64,000 bases of DNA from Brasilonema angustatum HA4187-MV1 (GTDB taxonomy: Bacteria; Cyanobacteriota; Cyanobacteriia; Cyanobacteriales; Nostocaceae). The stretch covers positions 1 to 64,000 of the forward strand of contig JAHHGV010000018.1 of the NCBI GenBank assembly GCA_019359695.1. The letters are read 5' to 3'. How positions within the stretch are numbered: position 1 is the stretch's first letter; every line of letters starts with the position of its first letter. Below, in pieces: positions 53,409-63,800 of the stretch. The notes under the pieces were generated by a model. The model had not been told where the DNA came from and did no database searches. It saw only the letters and a program-made list of their open reading frames with translations. The translations under genes and the position numbers were made by a program.

Positions 53409-55307
53409 TTATTTTGAATCAGAGATAGTTGTTGATGTAAAAGACCCCACCTGTTCTTGGTTTAAAGTTTTTGTTTCTGCTAGAACTTGCTCTTCAATAA
53501 CTGATGCTAATTCGGCTACAGTTGGATTTTTAAATATAGCAATCGTAGGAATGTCTGTTGGAAATATTTTTTTTAACTGGGAAATAATTTTTATAGCGAC
53601 TAAGGAATTACCTCCCAAACTGAAAAAATTATCATAAACACCGACTTGTTGAATACGGAAAATTTTTTGCCAAATATCAGCAATCTTTTGCTCAGTATTA
53701 GACCTGGGGGCAACATAGCTATTTTGTAAGTTCAGTCGCTGACGTTGTTGTGCTATTTGAATTGATTCTTGTTCTTGTGATGATAAAACATTGTTGTCTG
53801 ACTCTTTGTGAGTCTTCTGCCATTGCTCTTTTTGAGATTCTCTCCCGTGGTGTTGGTTCTCGAAGAGATAGGTAGGTAAAGGAAGTGTACTAGAATGGCG
53901 ATTTCCATAGAATTTCGACCAATCCACAGACACACCAGCTAGCCAGATTTGACCCAGTGTGTTGAACGAGAACGCCAAATGCGATTGTTGGTCATAGGAG
54001 TTTGGTAATGAGGCGAGTACTAGCCGTTCTGATACTTTGGCGCTAGCTGGGTGTTGCAGCGCTAGACTACCCAAAGTTTGGCCTGGTCCAACTTCTAAGA
54101 GGATTTGAGCCGGCATTTGCCATAATGTTTCAATTCCATCAGCAAAACGTACAGTTTGACATAAATGCCTGCCCCAATAACTTGGATCGGTGGCTTCCAT
54201 TGCTGTAATCCAAGTTCCTGTGACATTGGATATGTATGGAATTTGAGGAGGCTTGAGGTCAAAGCTTTTGACTAACTGGATGAACGGCTCCAAAATTGCC
54301 TCCATGACTGGAGAATGAAAAGCATGAGTAGTTTGCAATTGCCGACAAGCTATCCCATCTTTCAACAGATGCTGCTCTAATTTAGCTATCGCCTCTGTAG
54401 ATCCTGCAACTACACACAGCTGAGGCCCATTGACAGCAGATAAGCACAGATGCTCTGTGAGCAGTGGCTGGAGTTCTATCTCTGAGAGGGAAACTGCTAA
54501 CATTGCCCCAGTGGGTAATTGTTGAATGAGTTGACCTCTTTTAGCAACCAGAGCTAAGGTCTCCTCCAGAGATAAAACACCAGCTAAAGTTGCCGCTACA
54601 TACTCGCTGATGCTGTAACCAATAAGCGCCTGAGGCTTTATCCCCCATGCCATCCACATCTGGGCTAGCGCATACTCAATGACAAACAGTGTTGGTTGAG
54701 CAATATAAGTTTGATTTAGTTTTTGAGTGTTGACATCTACTGGAGTTTGGTCACGTTGCAGCATCCGTCGTAAATCTAGCTTCTGGGAAGACATGACTGC
54801 GGCTGGATTGTTTGCTTGTCGAACTTGCTCGGCTTGTTCCTGATGAGGATAAAGTACATCTCGCAAGTCAAAACCCAGGTGAGGTTTGAGGAGTTCTGAG
54901 CAACGAGCTATATGTTCGCGAAAAGTTGGCTCAAGCTGATAAAGCTGTAAAGCCATATTGACATATTGCTCTCCTAAGCCAGGAAACATGAAAACTATAG
55001 ATTGATTGTTAGTTTCTTGAATGCTGCTGTTAAAAATACGTTTGGGGTCTCTGGTTGTCAGCGCACTCGCTGCATCTTGGCGATCGCAACACACTAGTAT
55101 CCGACGGTGATTAAACGCCTGACAATCAACTTGGAGAGTATAAGCTAAATCATTAAAGTTTATTTCAGAATTCTGGTTTAAAAATTCAGCTAGATTATCA
55201 GTTGTAGTCTCCAAGCCTGATTCTGTTTTGCTAGATAGCACCAGCAACTGCCACGGCAAAGCAGAGTTTGATTGTTTATTGCTATTAGAAATTAAAGAAT
55301 TGTTCAT
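53409..55307 (-). CDS. acyltransferase-acyl carrier protein didomain
   Basis: Protein of 632 residues: linker, AT domain, then an ACP/PCP-type carrier with the phosphopantetheine Ser in LGGNSLVAIKI (about residues 570-600). The AT has FMFPGLGEQYVNMA and THAFHSPVM, but its nucleophile motif reads GYSISEYVAA in place of GHSxGEYVAA, so the His before the Ser and the Gly after it are replaced. It might be impaired, or a transferase with changed chemistry. An AT-ACP without KS is the layout of a loading module. ATG 55307 follows AGAGGT; the frame extends to 55349. It ends 77 bases before the AT gene. Confidence 0.88.
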   Translation of the reverse strand: MNNSLISNSNKQSNSALPWQLLVLSSKTESGLETTTDNLAEFLNQNSEINFNDLAYTLQVDCQAFNHRRILVCCDRQDAASALTTRDPKRIFNSSIQETNNQSIVFMFPGLGEQYVNMALQLYQLEPTFREHIARCSELLKPHLGFDLRDVLYPHQEQAEQVRQANNPAAVMSSQKLDLRRMLQRDQTPVDVNTQKLNQTYIAQPTLFVIEYALAQMWMAWGIKPQALIGYSISEYVAATLAGVLSLEETLALVAKRGQLIQQLPTGAMLAVSLSEIELQPLLTEHLCLSAVNGPQLCVVAGSTEAIAKLEQHLLKDGIACRQLQTTHAFHSPVMEAILEPFIQLVKSFDLKPPQIPYISNVTGTWITAMEATDPSYWGRHLCQTVRFADGIETLWQMPAQILLEVGPGQTLGSLALQHPASAKVSERLVLASLPNSYDQQSHLAFSFNTLGQIWLAGVSVDWSKFYGNRHSSTLPLPTYLFENQHHGRESQKEQWQKTHKESDNNVLSSQEQESIQIAQQRQRLNLQNSYVAPRSNTEQKIADIWQKIFRIQQVGVYDNFFSLGGNSLVAIKIISQLKKIFPTDIPTIAIFKNPTVAELASVIEEQVLAETKTLNQEQVGSFTSTTISDSK

Positions 55308-55451
55308 TATTACCTCTTTGTAATGTTGAAATTCATTTAATATTTGCATTGAGTAATCTTAAATGAGTTATGAACTCTCTACTCTCTTCCTTTTTCTGGC
55401 AAAAACGCTGCGCGCCTTTTTTGTGCCTTTGTGGTTCGTTAAAGATACTGT

Positions 55452-56522
55452 TCACACAGGTAGGACTATATCTACATAATCAGGAAAAGAATATTTGTAA
55501 TTTAATTGATTATCAAAAATCAAAAGATTATTTTGAGTATCAAGTTCTTTAAATCCAGCAAATTTATAAGTGATATACATCATCCTATTTCTATCATTTG
55601 AGACAAACTCAGCACACAATTTAACATTTTGATTGTTTGCCATAGATATAATATGATTGAGCATAATTGTCCCTACGCCTCTAGACATAACGCGGCAGGA
55701 CATTAACAATAGTTTTATTGTCCATATAGTATCTTGACATTCAATAAGAGCTAATCCAATTTTTCCGTAACTGCCATACCTATCATCCAAGCTAGCAATT
55801 AGTAGCTTATGCTTATCTGATTGACAAAAATGGTTGAGTTCTTCGTAAGAGTATGTATAACCTGTTGTATTTAATTGGTTTGTGCGTATTGTTAATTCTT
55901 CGGCTCGTTGTAAATCCTCCTCTTTAGCAGAAGAGATGGTAAAGCGCATCTTTAGAGTAGCTAAAAACTCTTCTTTAGAACCAACAAATTCTTCCTCAAC
56001 CTGATTGCGTTTTATATCGCTGAGATACATAAGTCTTCTATTTTTGGAATCCTTTGTAATAAAACGAGGATTCATTTCTGGCATATCTAGCAACTGATCG
56101 AGATGAGTTGTATTGATACACAGAACGTCAGGTAATGAAAAATTTACCTCTTCCAATTCAAATAGTTGGTCATCAATGAAAGCTATTGCATCTATTCCAA
56201 TATTGATTGATTTAGCGATTTTTTGAATAGAGGAAGCTTTAGAGTTCCAATTGATTTGTGGATATATAAAATACTCATGTAATCCAAAGTCTTCCAACTT
56301 CAACATTGCTTTATTCTGTTCATTTCTGCTAGCTACAGATTGTAATATTCCTCTACTATCCAAAATTTTGATGATGTCAATGACATTATTCTGCAAGAAA
56401 ACCCGATCGTCCTCTAGTAAGACACCATGCCATATAGTGTTATCAAGATCCCAAACGACACACTTGATAGCTTTTTTAAATTTTTGTTTATCTTTTGCTT
56501 GTTCAGCACTTAAATTAATCAT
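55452..56522 (-). CDS. fkbH: FkbH-like HAD-family glyceryl-ACP loader
   Basis: Protein of 356 residues. The HAD phosphatase-like half has the nucleophile motif VVWDLDNTIWHGVL (Asp-x-Asp), SVASRNEQNK, and IAFIDDQLFELEEV. The second half resembles a GNAT acyltransferase (LIECQDTIWTIKLLLMSCRVMSRGVG). FkbH proteins take 1,3-bisphosphoglycerate, remove the phosphate and place the glyceryl group on an ACP, the first step to hydroxymalonyl- and methoxymalonyl-ACP. The neighbouring FkbI, J and K complete that route. Length and order match the family. Confidence 0.93.
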   Translation of the reverse strand: MINLSAEQAKDKQKFKKAIKCVVWDLDNTIWHGVLLEDDRVFLQNNVIDIIKILDSRGILQSVASRNEQNKAMLKLEDFGLHEYFIYPQINWNSKASSIQKIAKSINIGIDAIAFIDDQLFELEEVNFSLPDVLCINTTHLDQLLDMPEMNPRFITKDSKNRRLMYLSDIKRNQVEEEFVGSKEEFLATLKMRFTISSAKEEDLQRAEELTIRTNQLNTTGYTYSYEELNHFCQSDKHKLLIASLDDRYGSYGKIGLALIECQDTIWTIKLLLMSCRVMSRGVGTIMLNHIISMANNQNVKLCAEFVSNDRNRMMYITYKFAGFKELDTQNNLLIFDNQLNYKYSFPDYVDIVLPV

Positions 56523-56555
56523 CTTTTTAAATTCCTGTTACTAATTGTTAAGACA

Positions 56556-57710
56556 CTAGGTTGGAGTAGATGAAAACATATATTGTTGATAACCATACTC
56601 AGCAATGGTAATCTGTTGAATCTGAGTGCTCCCTTCAATAATCTCCATAATTTTGGCGTCTCGAAAATACCTCTGAACAGAGCATTCACTACTACAACCA
56701 TGACCACCATGAATTTGTACAGCATCGCTTGCCACTTTAGTCGCAGTTGTAGAAGCAAAATACTTAGCAATTGAGGTTTCCATAATTGATTTAGGATCGC
56801 CAATGTCTTTCAAGTAGCCTGCTTGATAACACAATAGTCTCGCTGCTTTCACATTAGCGATCGCCTCAGTCACCATTTGTCGAATTAATTGGTGGTCTTT
56901 CAAATAAACATCAAACTGCTTTCTTTGACTTGTATACCGAATGCAGGCTTCAAGACAGGCTTGGGCAATACCTATACAGCCCCAAGCTACACTGTACCTG
57001 CCATAATCTAAGGCAGAAGATGCTACATGGGAAAAACCAAAACCTTCTTTACATACAAGATTTTCTCGGGGAATCCGACAATTATTTAGGTGCAATTCTG
57101 CTAACATTGAAGCTCTAGTACCCAACATGCCAAAAATTGGTTTAACCAAGAGTCCTGGTGTGTTTTTTTCAACTAGAAAAGCAGTGGGTTTACCTTCACA
57201 GTGAGCAAATATCAAAAAAACATCAGCAATTTGTCCATAGGTAATCCACTTCTTTTGCCCATTTAAAACGTAAAACTCTTCAGAAACTGTTGCTGTCGTC
57301 TCCACTTTTTTAGCATCACTGCCTACATTAGGTTCACTTAAGCCAAAAGCAGCGATCGCTTCACCAGAAGCGAATTTGGGAATCCAATGCTCTTTTTGAA
57401 ACTTGCTGCCCCACTTGAGGATGGCATGAGTAACCATAGAGTGAACTGTAAGCAAGCTTCGCACTGAAGAACATCCCCGTCCCATTTCTTCATTTAGGAG
57501 ACCGTAAGTTATCATATCCATACCACTGCCACCTCTTTCTTTAGGCACAATGGCACCTAAATAACCTTGTTGAGCTATTCTTTGAATCAGTTCCCCCGAA
57601 GTCCGTTCTTCTTGGTCAGCCCTATCCGCATCAGGGACAATCTCTTCGTCTGTGAAGGCTCGGAATTTAGCTTCGGCCTCTTTTTGCTGAGGAGTTAATT
57701 CTATTTGCAT
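56556..57710 (-). CDS. fkbI: FkbI-like acyl-ACP dehydrogenase
   Basis: Flavin-dependent dehydrogenase of 384 residues from the acyl-CoA dehydrogenase superfamily. Marks are FGLSEPNVGSDAKKVETTA, WITYGQIADVFLIFA, the C-terminal domain YTSQRKQFDVYLKDHQLIRQ and the GGHGCSSECSVQRYFRDAKIMEIIEGSTQIQ block. In FkbGHIJK-type cassettes this enzyme oxidises the glyceryl-ACP derivative at the terminal carbon together with FkbK. It is 47 bases from the ACP gene and 33 bases before FkbH. Confidence 0.92.
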   Translation of the reverse strand: MQIELTPQQKEAEAKFRAFTDEEIVPDADRADQEERTSGELIQRIAQQGYLGAIVPKERGGSGMDMITYGLLNEEMGRGCSSVRSLLTVHSMVTHAILKWGSKFQKEHWIPKFASGEAIAAFGLSEPNVGSDAKKVETTATVSEEFYVLNGQKKWITYGQIADVFLIFAHCEGKPTAFLVEKNTPGLLVKPIFGMLGTRASMLAELHLNNCRIPRENLVCKEGFGFSHVASSALDYGRYSVAWGCIGIAQACLEACIRYTSQRKQFDVYLKDHQLIRQMVTEAIANVKAARLLCYQAGYLKDIGDPKSIMETSIAKYFASTTATKVASDAVQIHGGHGCSSECSVQRYFRDAKIMEIIEGSTQIQQITIAEYGYQQYMFSSTPT

Positions 57711-57757
57711 CCCTTTTACTTAAGTGTTTACAAATGTTAAAGCTTATATTCTTTACT

Positions 57758-58015
57758 TCAATTCTGTGCAGATATAGCCAGCTTTTTTTCTAGAAAGCTG
57801 CTCATAGCATTTATAGTGCTGAAGTTTTCAATTTCAAGGTCTTCATTTTCAATCGTTATTTGAAACTCTTTCTCTAGAAAGAGAACTAGCTGCATAGCAA
57901 ACATCGAATTTACAAAGCCAAGAGAGAATATATCTTCCCCTTCTTGAAATTCATGTTCACCAAAAGACTGAGTTAGAAATTTTTTGATTTTGTCTTTAGC
58001 TTCTTTCATTATCAA
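57758..58015 (-). CDS. fkbJ: FkbJ-like acyl carrier protein
   Basis: Discrete carrier of 85 residues. The phosphopantetheine Ser lies in LGFVNSMFAMQLV (about residue 36), with the canonical DSL replaced by NSM as in other methoxymalonate-type carriers. The fold is completed by FLEKEFQITIENEDLEIENF. It carries the glyceryl unit through FkbH, FkbI and FkbK. Two adjacent ATGs are possible starts; AGGTTGATA precedes the first. Confidence 0.9.
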   Translation of the reverse strand: MIMKEAKDKIKKFLTQSFGEHEFQEGEDIFSLGFVNSMFAMQLVLFLEKEFQITIENEDLEIENFSTINAMSSFLEKKLAISAQN

Positions 58016-58056
58016 CCTGCTGTAAATAGTACTTATGGGTTAACATTTTTTATTTC

Positions 58057-58911
58057 TCAATTGTAGGTGTAAAAACCTTGTCCACTTTTTCGTCCATGTA
58101 ATCCAGCATCAACCATTTTTTTAAGTAAAGAACATGGACGATACTTACTATCATTAAAACTTTCATACAGAACTTCGATAGAGAAGAGAATCGTATCTAA
58201 TCCTATCAAGTCAGCAGTTTCTAACGGTCCCATTTTATGTCCAAAACATGTTTTGAAAATTCTATCTACTTCTTCTACTGATGCTACTTGTTCTTGTAAA
58301 ATAAAAATAGCTTCATTAATGGTTAACATCAAGATGCGATTCGATACAAAGCCTGGAGAGTCATTGACCAAAATACATTCTTTTTGCATCTGAGACAATA
58401 ATTTTTTGGCTATCTCAATAGTTTCATTACTAGTGTGATAACCACGAATTGTTTCAACCGCAGGCTTCATTGGTACGGGATTCATAAAATGCATCCCAAT
58501 AACTTTAGAGGCACGCTTTGTGACTGAAGCAATGCGAGTAATAGGTATAGCAGATGTATTAGCAGCAAAGACGGTTTCTGGCGGACAAATTGCATCTATT
58601 TTTTCGTATATATTCTTTTTAATGTGCCACTTTTCTGTAGCATTTTCTATCACAAATTCTACATTTTGAAGTAATTGATAATTTGTAGAAAACGTAATGT
58701 TACTTAGAATATCATCTGGTTTGTTGACTTTCTTATTTTTTGTGAAAAGCTGTTGGAAACGGATATTATTTTTTATTTCTTGTTTTGCCTGTTCTAAAAT
58801 TTTGTCAGAAATATCTAAAAGAATTACATTATGATTAGTTTGGGCTAGGCTTTGTGATAGTCCTATCCCCATAACACCTGCGCCTATAACGCCTACAACT
58901 TGAATTTCCAT
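58057..58911 (-). CDS. fkbK: FkbK-like 3-hydroxyacyl dehydrogenase
   Basis: NAD-dependent dehydrogenase of 284 residues from the 3-hydroxyacyl-CoA dehydrogenase family. It has the Rossmann motif GVIGAGVMGIGLSQSLA, the catalytic region ANTSAIPITRIASVT and GMHFMNPVPMKPAVE with the His, and the C-terminal domain ending GRKSGQGFYTY. In this cassette it oxidises glyceryl-ACP to the aldehyde-level intermediate (family knowledge). Positioned directly upstream of fkbJ. Confidence 0.91.
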   Translation of the reverse strand: MEIQVVGVIGAGVMGIGLSQSLAQTNHNVILLDISDKILEQAKQEIKNNIRFQQLFTKNKKVNKPDDILSNITFSTNYQLLQNVEFVIENATEKWHIKKNIYEKIDAICPPETVFAANTSAIPITRIASVTKRASKVIGMHFMNPVPMKPAVETIRGYHTSNETIEIAKKLLSQMQKECILVNDSPGFVSNRILMLTINEAIFILQEQVASVEEVDRIFKTCFGHKMGPLETADLIGLDTILFSIEVLYESFNDSKYRPCSLLKKMVDAGLHGRKSGQGFYTYN

Positions 58912-58964
58912 AATTTATTGTGAAGGTAAATTTCCAGACAGAAAAGAATTAGCTTGAATTGAAG

Positions 58965-59195
58965 TTACGAGTGTGTTTTACCTGCTGACTCCTCCATTGT
59001 TTTCCGCAAGCTAAGCGGTCTCATGTCGATCCACACTTCCTTAATGTATGCTAAGCATTCTTCCTTGGAACCACTTTTACCTGCATCTTGCCAGCCAAGA
59101 GCATTTTCTCGTTCGGCAGGCCAGATAGAATACTGCTGTTCGTGATTTACAACCACTTTGTAAATTGTTTTGTCTTCTTGTTCATGTGTATTCAT
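58965..59195 (-). CDS. MbtH family protein
   Basis: Small chaperone-like partner of nonribosomal peptide adenylation domains, 76 residues. Diagnostic residues are visible: [30 protein letters not shown] and the C-terminal [10 protein letters not shown]. Its presence implies that at least one NRPS adenylation domain belongs to this cluster outside the window, so the product is probably a hybrid peptide-polyketide. Confidence 0.95.
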   Translation of the reverse strand: MNTHEQEDKTIYKVVVNHEQQYSIWPAERENALGWQDAGKSGSKEECLAYIKEVWIDMRPLSLRKTMEESAGKTHS

Positions 59196-59453
59196 GGTTG
59201 TCTCCTATTAGTTTATATTTCTGCTTCTTTACCTGCTAATGCTCCCACCACCACAGGTTCGTATACTGGAATTTCAAATTTAAAAGTCTATTTTTCTTTT
59301 ATTTTCTAACGTTCTCAATTCGCTCATTCCACTGACTGAATAACGTAAATTTGTCAACAAATAAGCTTTGCAGTATTTTTCCATTGTTGCCATAGTGATA
59401 CCAGTCATAAGATTTTTGTGAACGGTGTGGTTTATTTACTTGAAAGCGAGAGT

Positions 59454-60800
59454 CTATATAATATCTGGTAAATCTTTCTCTACCAATCTAAGAGGACGAT
59501 ATTGGTAAGCAAGAATTGCTGCTATCATGGTTAACATTCCCATAACTATGAACATTAGACCAATACCGCGTCCTGGTCCGACACCGATAATTTGTCCCAG
59601 GCTTCCAGCCAATGGACCACTTGGAGCCATTAGGGGCTTGAAGACATTGTCGGCTAGAGGTCCAGCAACGAGATAAGCAAGGGGTAGGCAAGATTTAGAA
59701 ATCATTGCTGTCAAGGCGAAGATCCTTCCCTGAACATTGGCCATGACTTTTCTTTGAAGGATGACATTAATTGAGCTGTTGATAATTGGCAAGCCGAAAA
59801 AGAAGATAAAGGCGGCGACACCAACAAGCCAAATATTAGATTTTAGCCCTATAAATGCAAGACACAGCCCGTTCAACAACATAAAGCAAAACACATTTTT
59901 CATGTTGCGCTGCGATCCTCCCCAAATGCTCACAGCTAAGCTACCGAACAACATACCACTACCACTAACAGATGTTAAAATTCCTACCACCGTAACTGAA
60001 GCAAAAGAGATTACCAAAGGGATACTTAGTACTCCAACTGTGCCAAACATAAAGCTGATAACAGCTGTTAATACCATTAACCCTAAAATTCCTGGTTTTG
60101 CCTTGATGTATCTCCAACCATCCACCACTTCAATTAACAGCGAGCTTTTTCCCGAAACATTTACATGATCTATGATCTTAGGTTTGGGGAACCGAATGTA
60201 TAGCAGCGTGACTAAGGCAAAGACAAAGGTAGCTAAGTCGAACAGAATAATACCCTGAATTTTAACGCTTGCTATCAACACACCTGCTAGCATAGGGCAT
60301 ATCATCCGAGTCATAGATTCTCCAAGATAAACTAGACCATTGACTCGAGTCAGTTGCTGCTTGGGAACCAACAATGTCATAGCTGTCATATAAGCTGGTT
60401 GTTGGAAGGTAGTGCAGATGGAATGAACAGCTGTCACTAAATAAATATACCAGATTTCAAGGTTACCTACAAAGAGCATCAGCGCGAGTAAGCCTGTCGT
60501 TAAACCTGCAACCAAATCGCTTATAAGCATTATCCACTTTCGGTTCCAGCGATCTACAAACACACCCGCTATTGGAGAAATGATCACAGACGGTAGAGTT
60601 GCTGACAAAGAAGTGAGGGCTAAATTTGTCACCGATCCTGTTTGCTGATACACCCATATACCCAGTGCAAAGCTAGTCACACCAGAGCCAATCACTGATA
60701 CCAATTGTCCAAACCAGATTGGGATAAAAACCCAAATTCCATTTAGGGTAGAGCGTTGTTTGGTATAATTTTCTTCAACCATTTGCCTGTGCTTGTTCAA
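59454..60800 (-). CDS. MFS efflux transporter
   Basis: Major facilitator superfamily protein of 448 residues with about 12 hydrophobic helices, of the macrolide-efflux (MFS_3) type. The loop between helices 2 and 3 has GVFVDRWNRKWIMLISD, the family's DRxxRR-like signature. Probably exports the polyketide product and may give self-resistance. Its start region overlaps the PKS stop by 26 bases if the first ATG is used (8 bases with the ATG at 60782), so it is co-translated with the PKS. Confidence 0.9.
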   Translation of the reverse strand: MNKHRQMVEENYTKQRSTLNGIWVFIPIWFGQLVSVIGSGVTSFALGIWVYQQTGSVTNLALTSLSATLPSVIISPIAGVFVDRWNRKWIMLISDLVAGLTTGLLALMLFVGNLEIWYIYLVTAVHSICTTFQQPAYMTAMTLLVPKQQLTRVNGLVYLGESMTRMICPMLAGVLIASVKIQGIILFDLATFVFALVTLLYIRFPKPKIIDHVNVSGKSSLLIEVVDGWRYIKAKPGILGLMVLTAVISFMFGTVGVLSIPLVISFASVTVVGILTSVSGSGMLFGSLAVSIWGGSQRNMKNVFCFMLLNGLCLAFIGLKSNIWLVGVAAFIFFFGLPIINSSINVILQRKVMANVQGRIFALTAMISKSCLPLAYLVAGPLADNVFKPLMAPSGPLAGSLGQIIGVGPGRGIGLMFIVMGMLTMIAAILAYQYRPLRLVEKDLPDII

Positions 60801-63800
60801 GACAAACTTTTAAATGTTTTGCCAAAACCTGAACATGAGGTTCCGCCAACATTGTGATGTGTTCGCCTGGTACTTCATAAGTTTCTACTGATTTTAAAGA
60901 GTACTTATCCCAACCCATTGATGGATTATCACAGACCTCTTCTTTTGCCCGGAAGACAGTAACTTGATTACGATAGGCTTCCTGTGGCATATAAGCAAAA
61001 TTAGCTTTAGTGTTAGCTTTATAAACTTCTAGGAAACCGTTAACTTGCTCTAAAGTAGCTTGTGGAGGTAATATTTCAGCAGTTTTTAACCGAGTGAGAA
61101 AATAGTTTAACTGCTCATCTGGCATCAGGGTTCTCAGAGTATCCTCTGTTATAAATAAACTCTTGCTAAAAAATCCTTCTACCATGTTCACCATCTCAAT
61201 TAAGTATTGCGTATCATCCTTGTGTTCTATAGGTTTTTGGTCAGGAATTGGTGCCCAAGTGTCAAAAATGGCAAATACAGCAACCTCTTGACCTAGCTGT
61301 TGCAACTGTAGGGCGATTTCAAAAGCTACACGACCTCCGAAGGAATGACCTCCCAGAAGATATGGACCTTCTGGCTGCACAACTTGTATTGCTTTGATGT
61401 AATCAGCAGCCATATCTTCAATACTTGTGTATGCAGGAGTTTTTCCATCAAGACCTGATGCTTGTAAACCGTAAAATGGTTGGTCTAGCCCCAGACAATT
61501 CGCTAATTGGTGAAAGTAAAGGACATTTCCACCACCTCCTGGTAAGCAAAAGAAAGGTCGCTTTGAACCACGAGGCTGAATTTCTACTAAAGGAGACCAA
61601 GGTCGGGAATCTGTTGTCTGGTGGAGAGCACTGGCTAGTTTTTCAACTGTAGGAGCTTGAAATAGAGTCGCCAAAGGCAGATTTTGACCAAATTTCCGTT
61701 GAATTTGAGCCATCAAGCGCACAGCTACAAGGGAATGACCCCCTAATTCAAAGTAGTTGTCATGAATACCTACACGCTCAACACCCAAGAGTTGTTGCCA
61801 TAAATTAGCAACAAGTAGCTCGACAGGAGTACGGGGAGCAACATAGGCAGTTTGCAAATTTGCTCTTGGGCGCAGTTGGGATGAATCTTTCTGTACTGAA
61901 CGCTCTGTATCTTGTGTAGAACGTTCTGCATTATGTATTGATTCGAGTTTAAGCCACTGATTAATTCTAGCTTGTAAATTCCCTAATGAAATAGCAATTT
62001 GAGATAGCTTCTTGATAGAAAGAACACGTTTAAAGACCTCTACACTTTCTGTAGGTGTAATAAATAATTCAGCTAAAGTTGATTGATGATCTGTATTTTG
62101 CTGTTCTTCTTTCTCAACTGGAGAGCCTTCCCAATTTAAGCTAATCCAAGGTACAGTATTCGTGCGATTTTGCTGATAAGTAAAAGCATCCATAAAAAGG
62201 TTTGCTGCCGAATAAGCGGCAAATCCTAATCCTCCCAGAATACAGGATACGGAGGATAGTAAAAGGCAAAAATCAACCTCTTTATCATGCAAAACTTTTT
62301 GCATGACAAATAATCCATGCACTTTAGACTGAAAAAGTATTTCACAATCCGCCTTACCTATCTCTTGAATAAGTTTATCTGCAACTATCCCTGCCGCATG
62401 AATCACACCATTAATTTTGCCAAAGTATTCATATGCCTGAGCTATTGCTGCTTGCATTTGTTCAAAGTTAGCCACATCCGCGCTGATGACTAAAACCTCA
62501 GCCCCCAATTCTTCCAGAGTCTTTATTTTTTGAATCTGGCGACTTATTTTGTCCTGTTCACCATGCGTTGCTATCCATTCAGACCAATTCTCTTTGATAG
62601 GAAGACCGGAGCGTCCTAACAAGATCAGCTTGGCTTTGAATGCCTTAGCTAAGTATTTGGCGAAAGTAAAGCCAATGTTTCCCAAACCACCAGTGATCAG
62701 ATAAACACCTTTGTCCCTAAACTTGGTTTTTTCATCAGTCACTGCATCTAGTTGGACGGGTTCCCATGTTTGAACCCAGCGACGATGTCCACGATACGCA
62801 ACTATTAGGTCATCTGTTTTAGTGGTAAATTCTTCTATCAAATAGTCTATTAGCTTCTCGTGTTCAGTTATAGATTTGGGAATCACAACATCAATACTAC
62901 GGCAAATTATGTTCGGATATTCTTGTCCAATAACTTTACACGGTCCTAACAAAGTTGCTTTTTCAGGATTTAAACTTTCTTCACCTGTCACCTCATGCAA
63001 ATTGTTTGTTACTGTAATAATTTGCAGAGGATAAGTTATGTTTTGTTTATCTAAGGCTTGAGTTAGGAAAAGCAGGCTGTAAAAGCCTAAATACTGACTA
63101 TTTTCAAAGTCTCGATCTGGTAAGTACGTTTGGTCATATGAAGTGACGTTCCATAAATGGGCGATCGCTTCTGGTATCCTGTCTAATTGGCGCAGTTCTT
63201 GGATCAAGGCTTCATAGTCATCTTGTTGCTGGGGATTGATTGTATATGCATTATCACTTAGTTTTGCAAACTGTTCTCCGGCAACCACTGCGATCGAATT
63301 GTGCTTTTGTTGTTCCAGTCGTGTTACAAGTTCTTTTCCTAACCCACATGCATCAACAAAAACAAGCCAACAAGTCTTTTGAGCTTGTATCTTTTCTTCT
63401 TCAAAAGGTTCAATGAGTTTAGATTGTTTCCATGAAGGAATGTGAAACCAGTCTGCAATATTTGACTCTTTGTGTATTACTTGTGTGGAAACAGGTACAA
63501 AACCTGGTTGTTCGTCAATCCAGTAACGTTGACGCTCGAAAGGATAAGTTGGCAAGGGAATCCGGTGACGCTGCTCGTGAGCATAAAAACCAGACCAGTC
63601 TACTTGAACTCCCAAAAGCCAGAGTTGCCCTAACGTATTGAGCAAGAATGCTATATCCGACTGTTGGTCTTTTGGATGAGGAAGTGAACTCAAAGCCGTA
63701 GGTTTATCTTCTTGATGCGTATAAGCTAAAGCACCCAATGTTCCTCCGGAACCAACCTCTAATAAAATGGCATTTGGCTCTTTTATTAACTCAGCAATAC

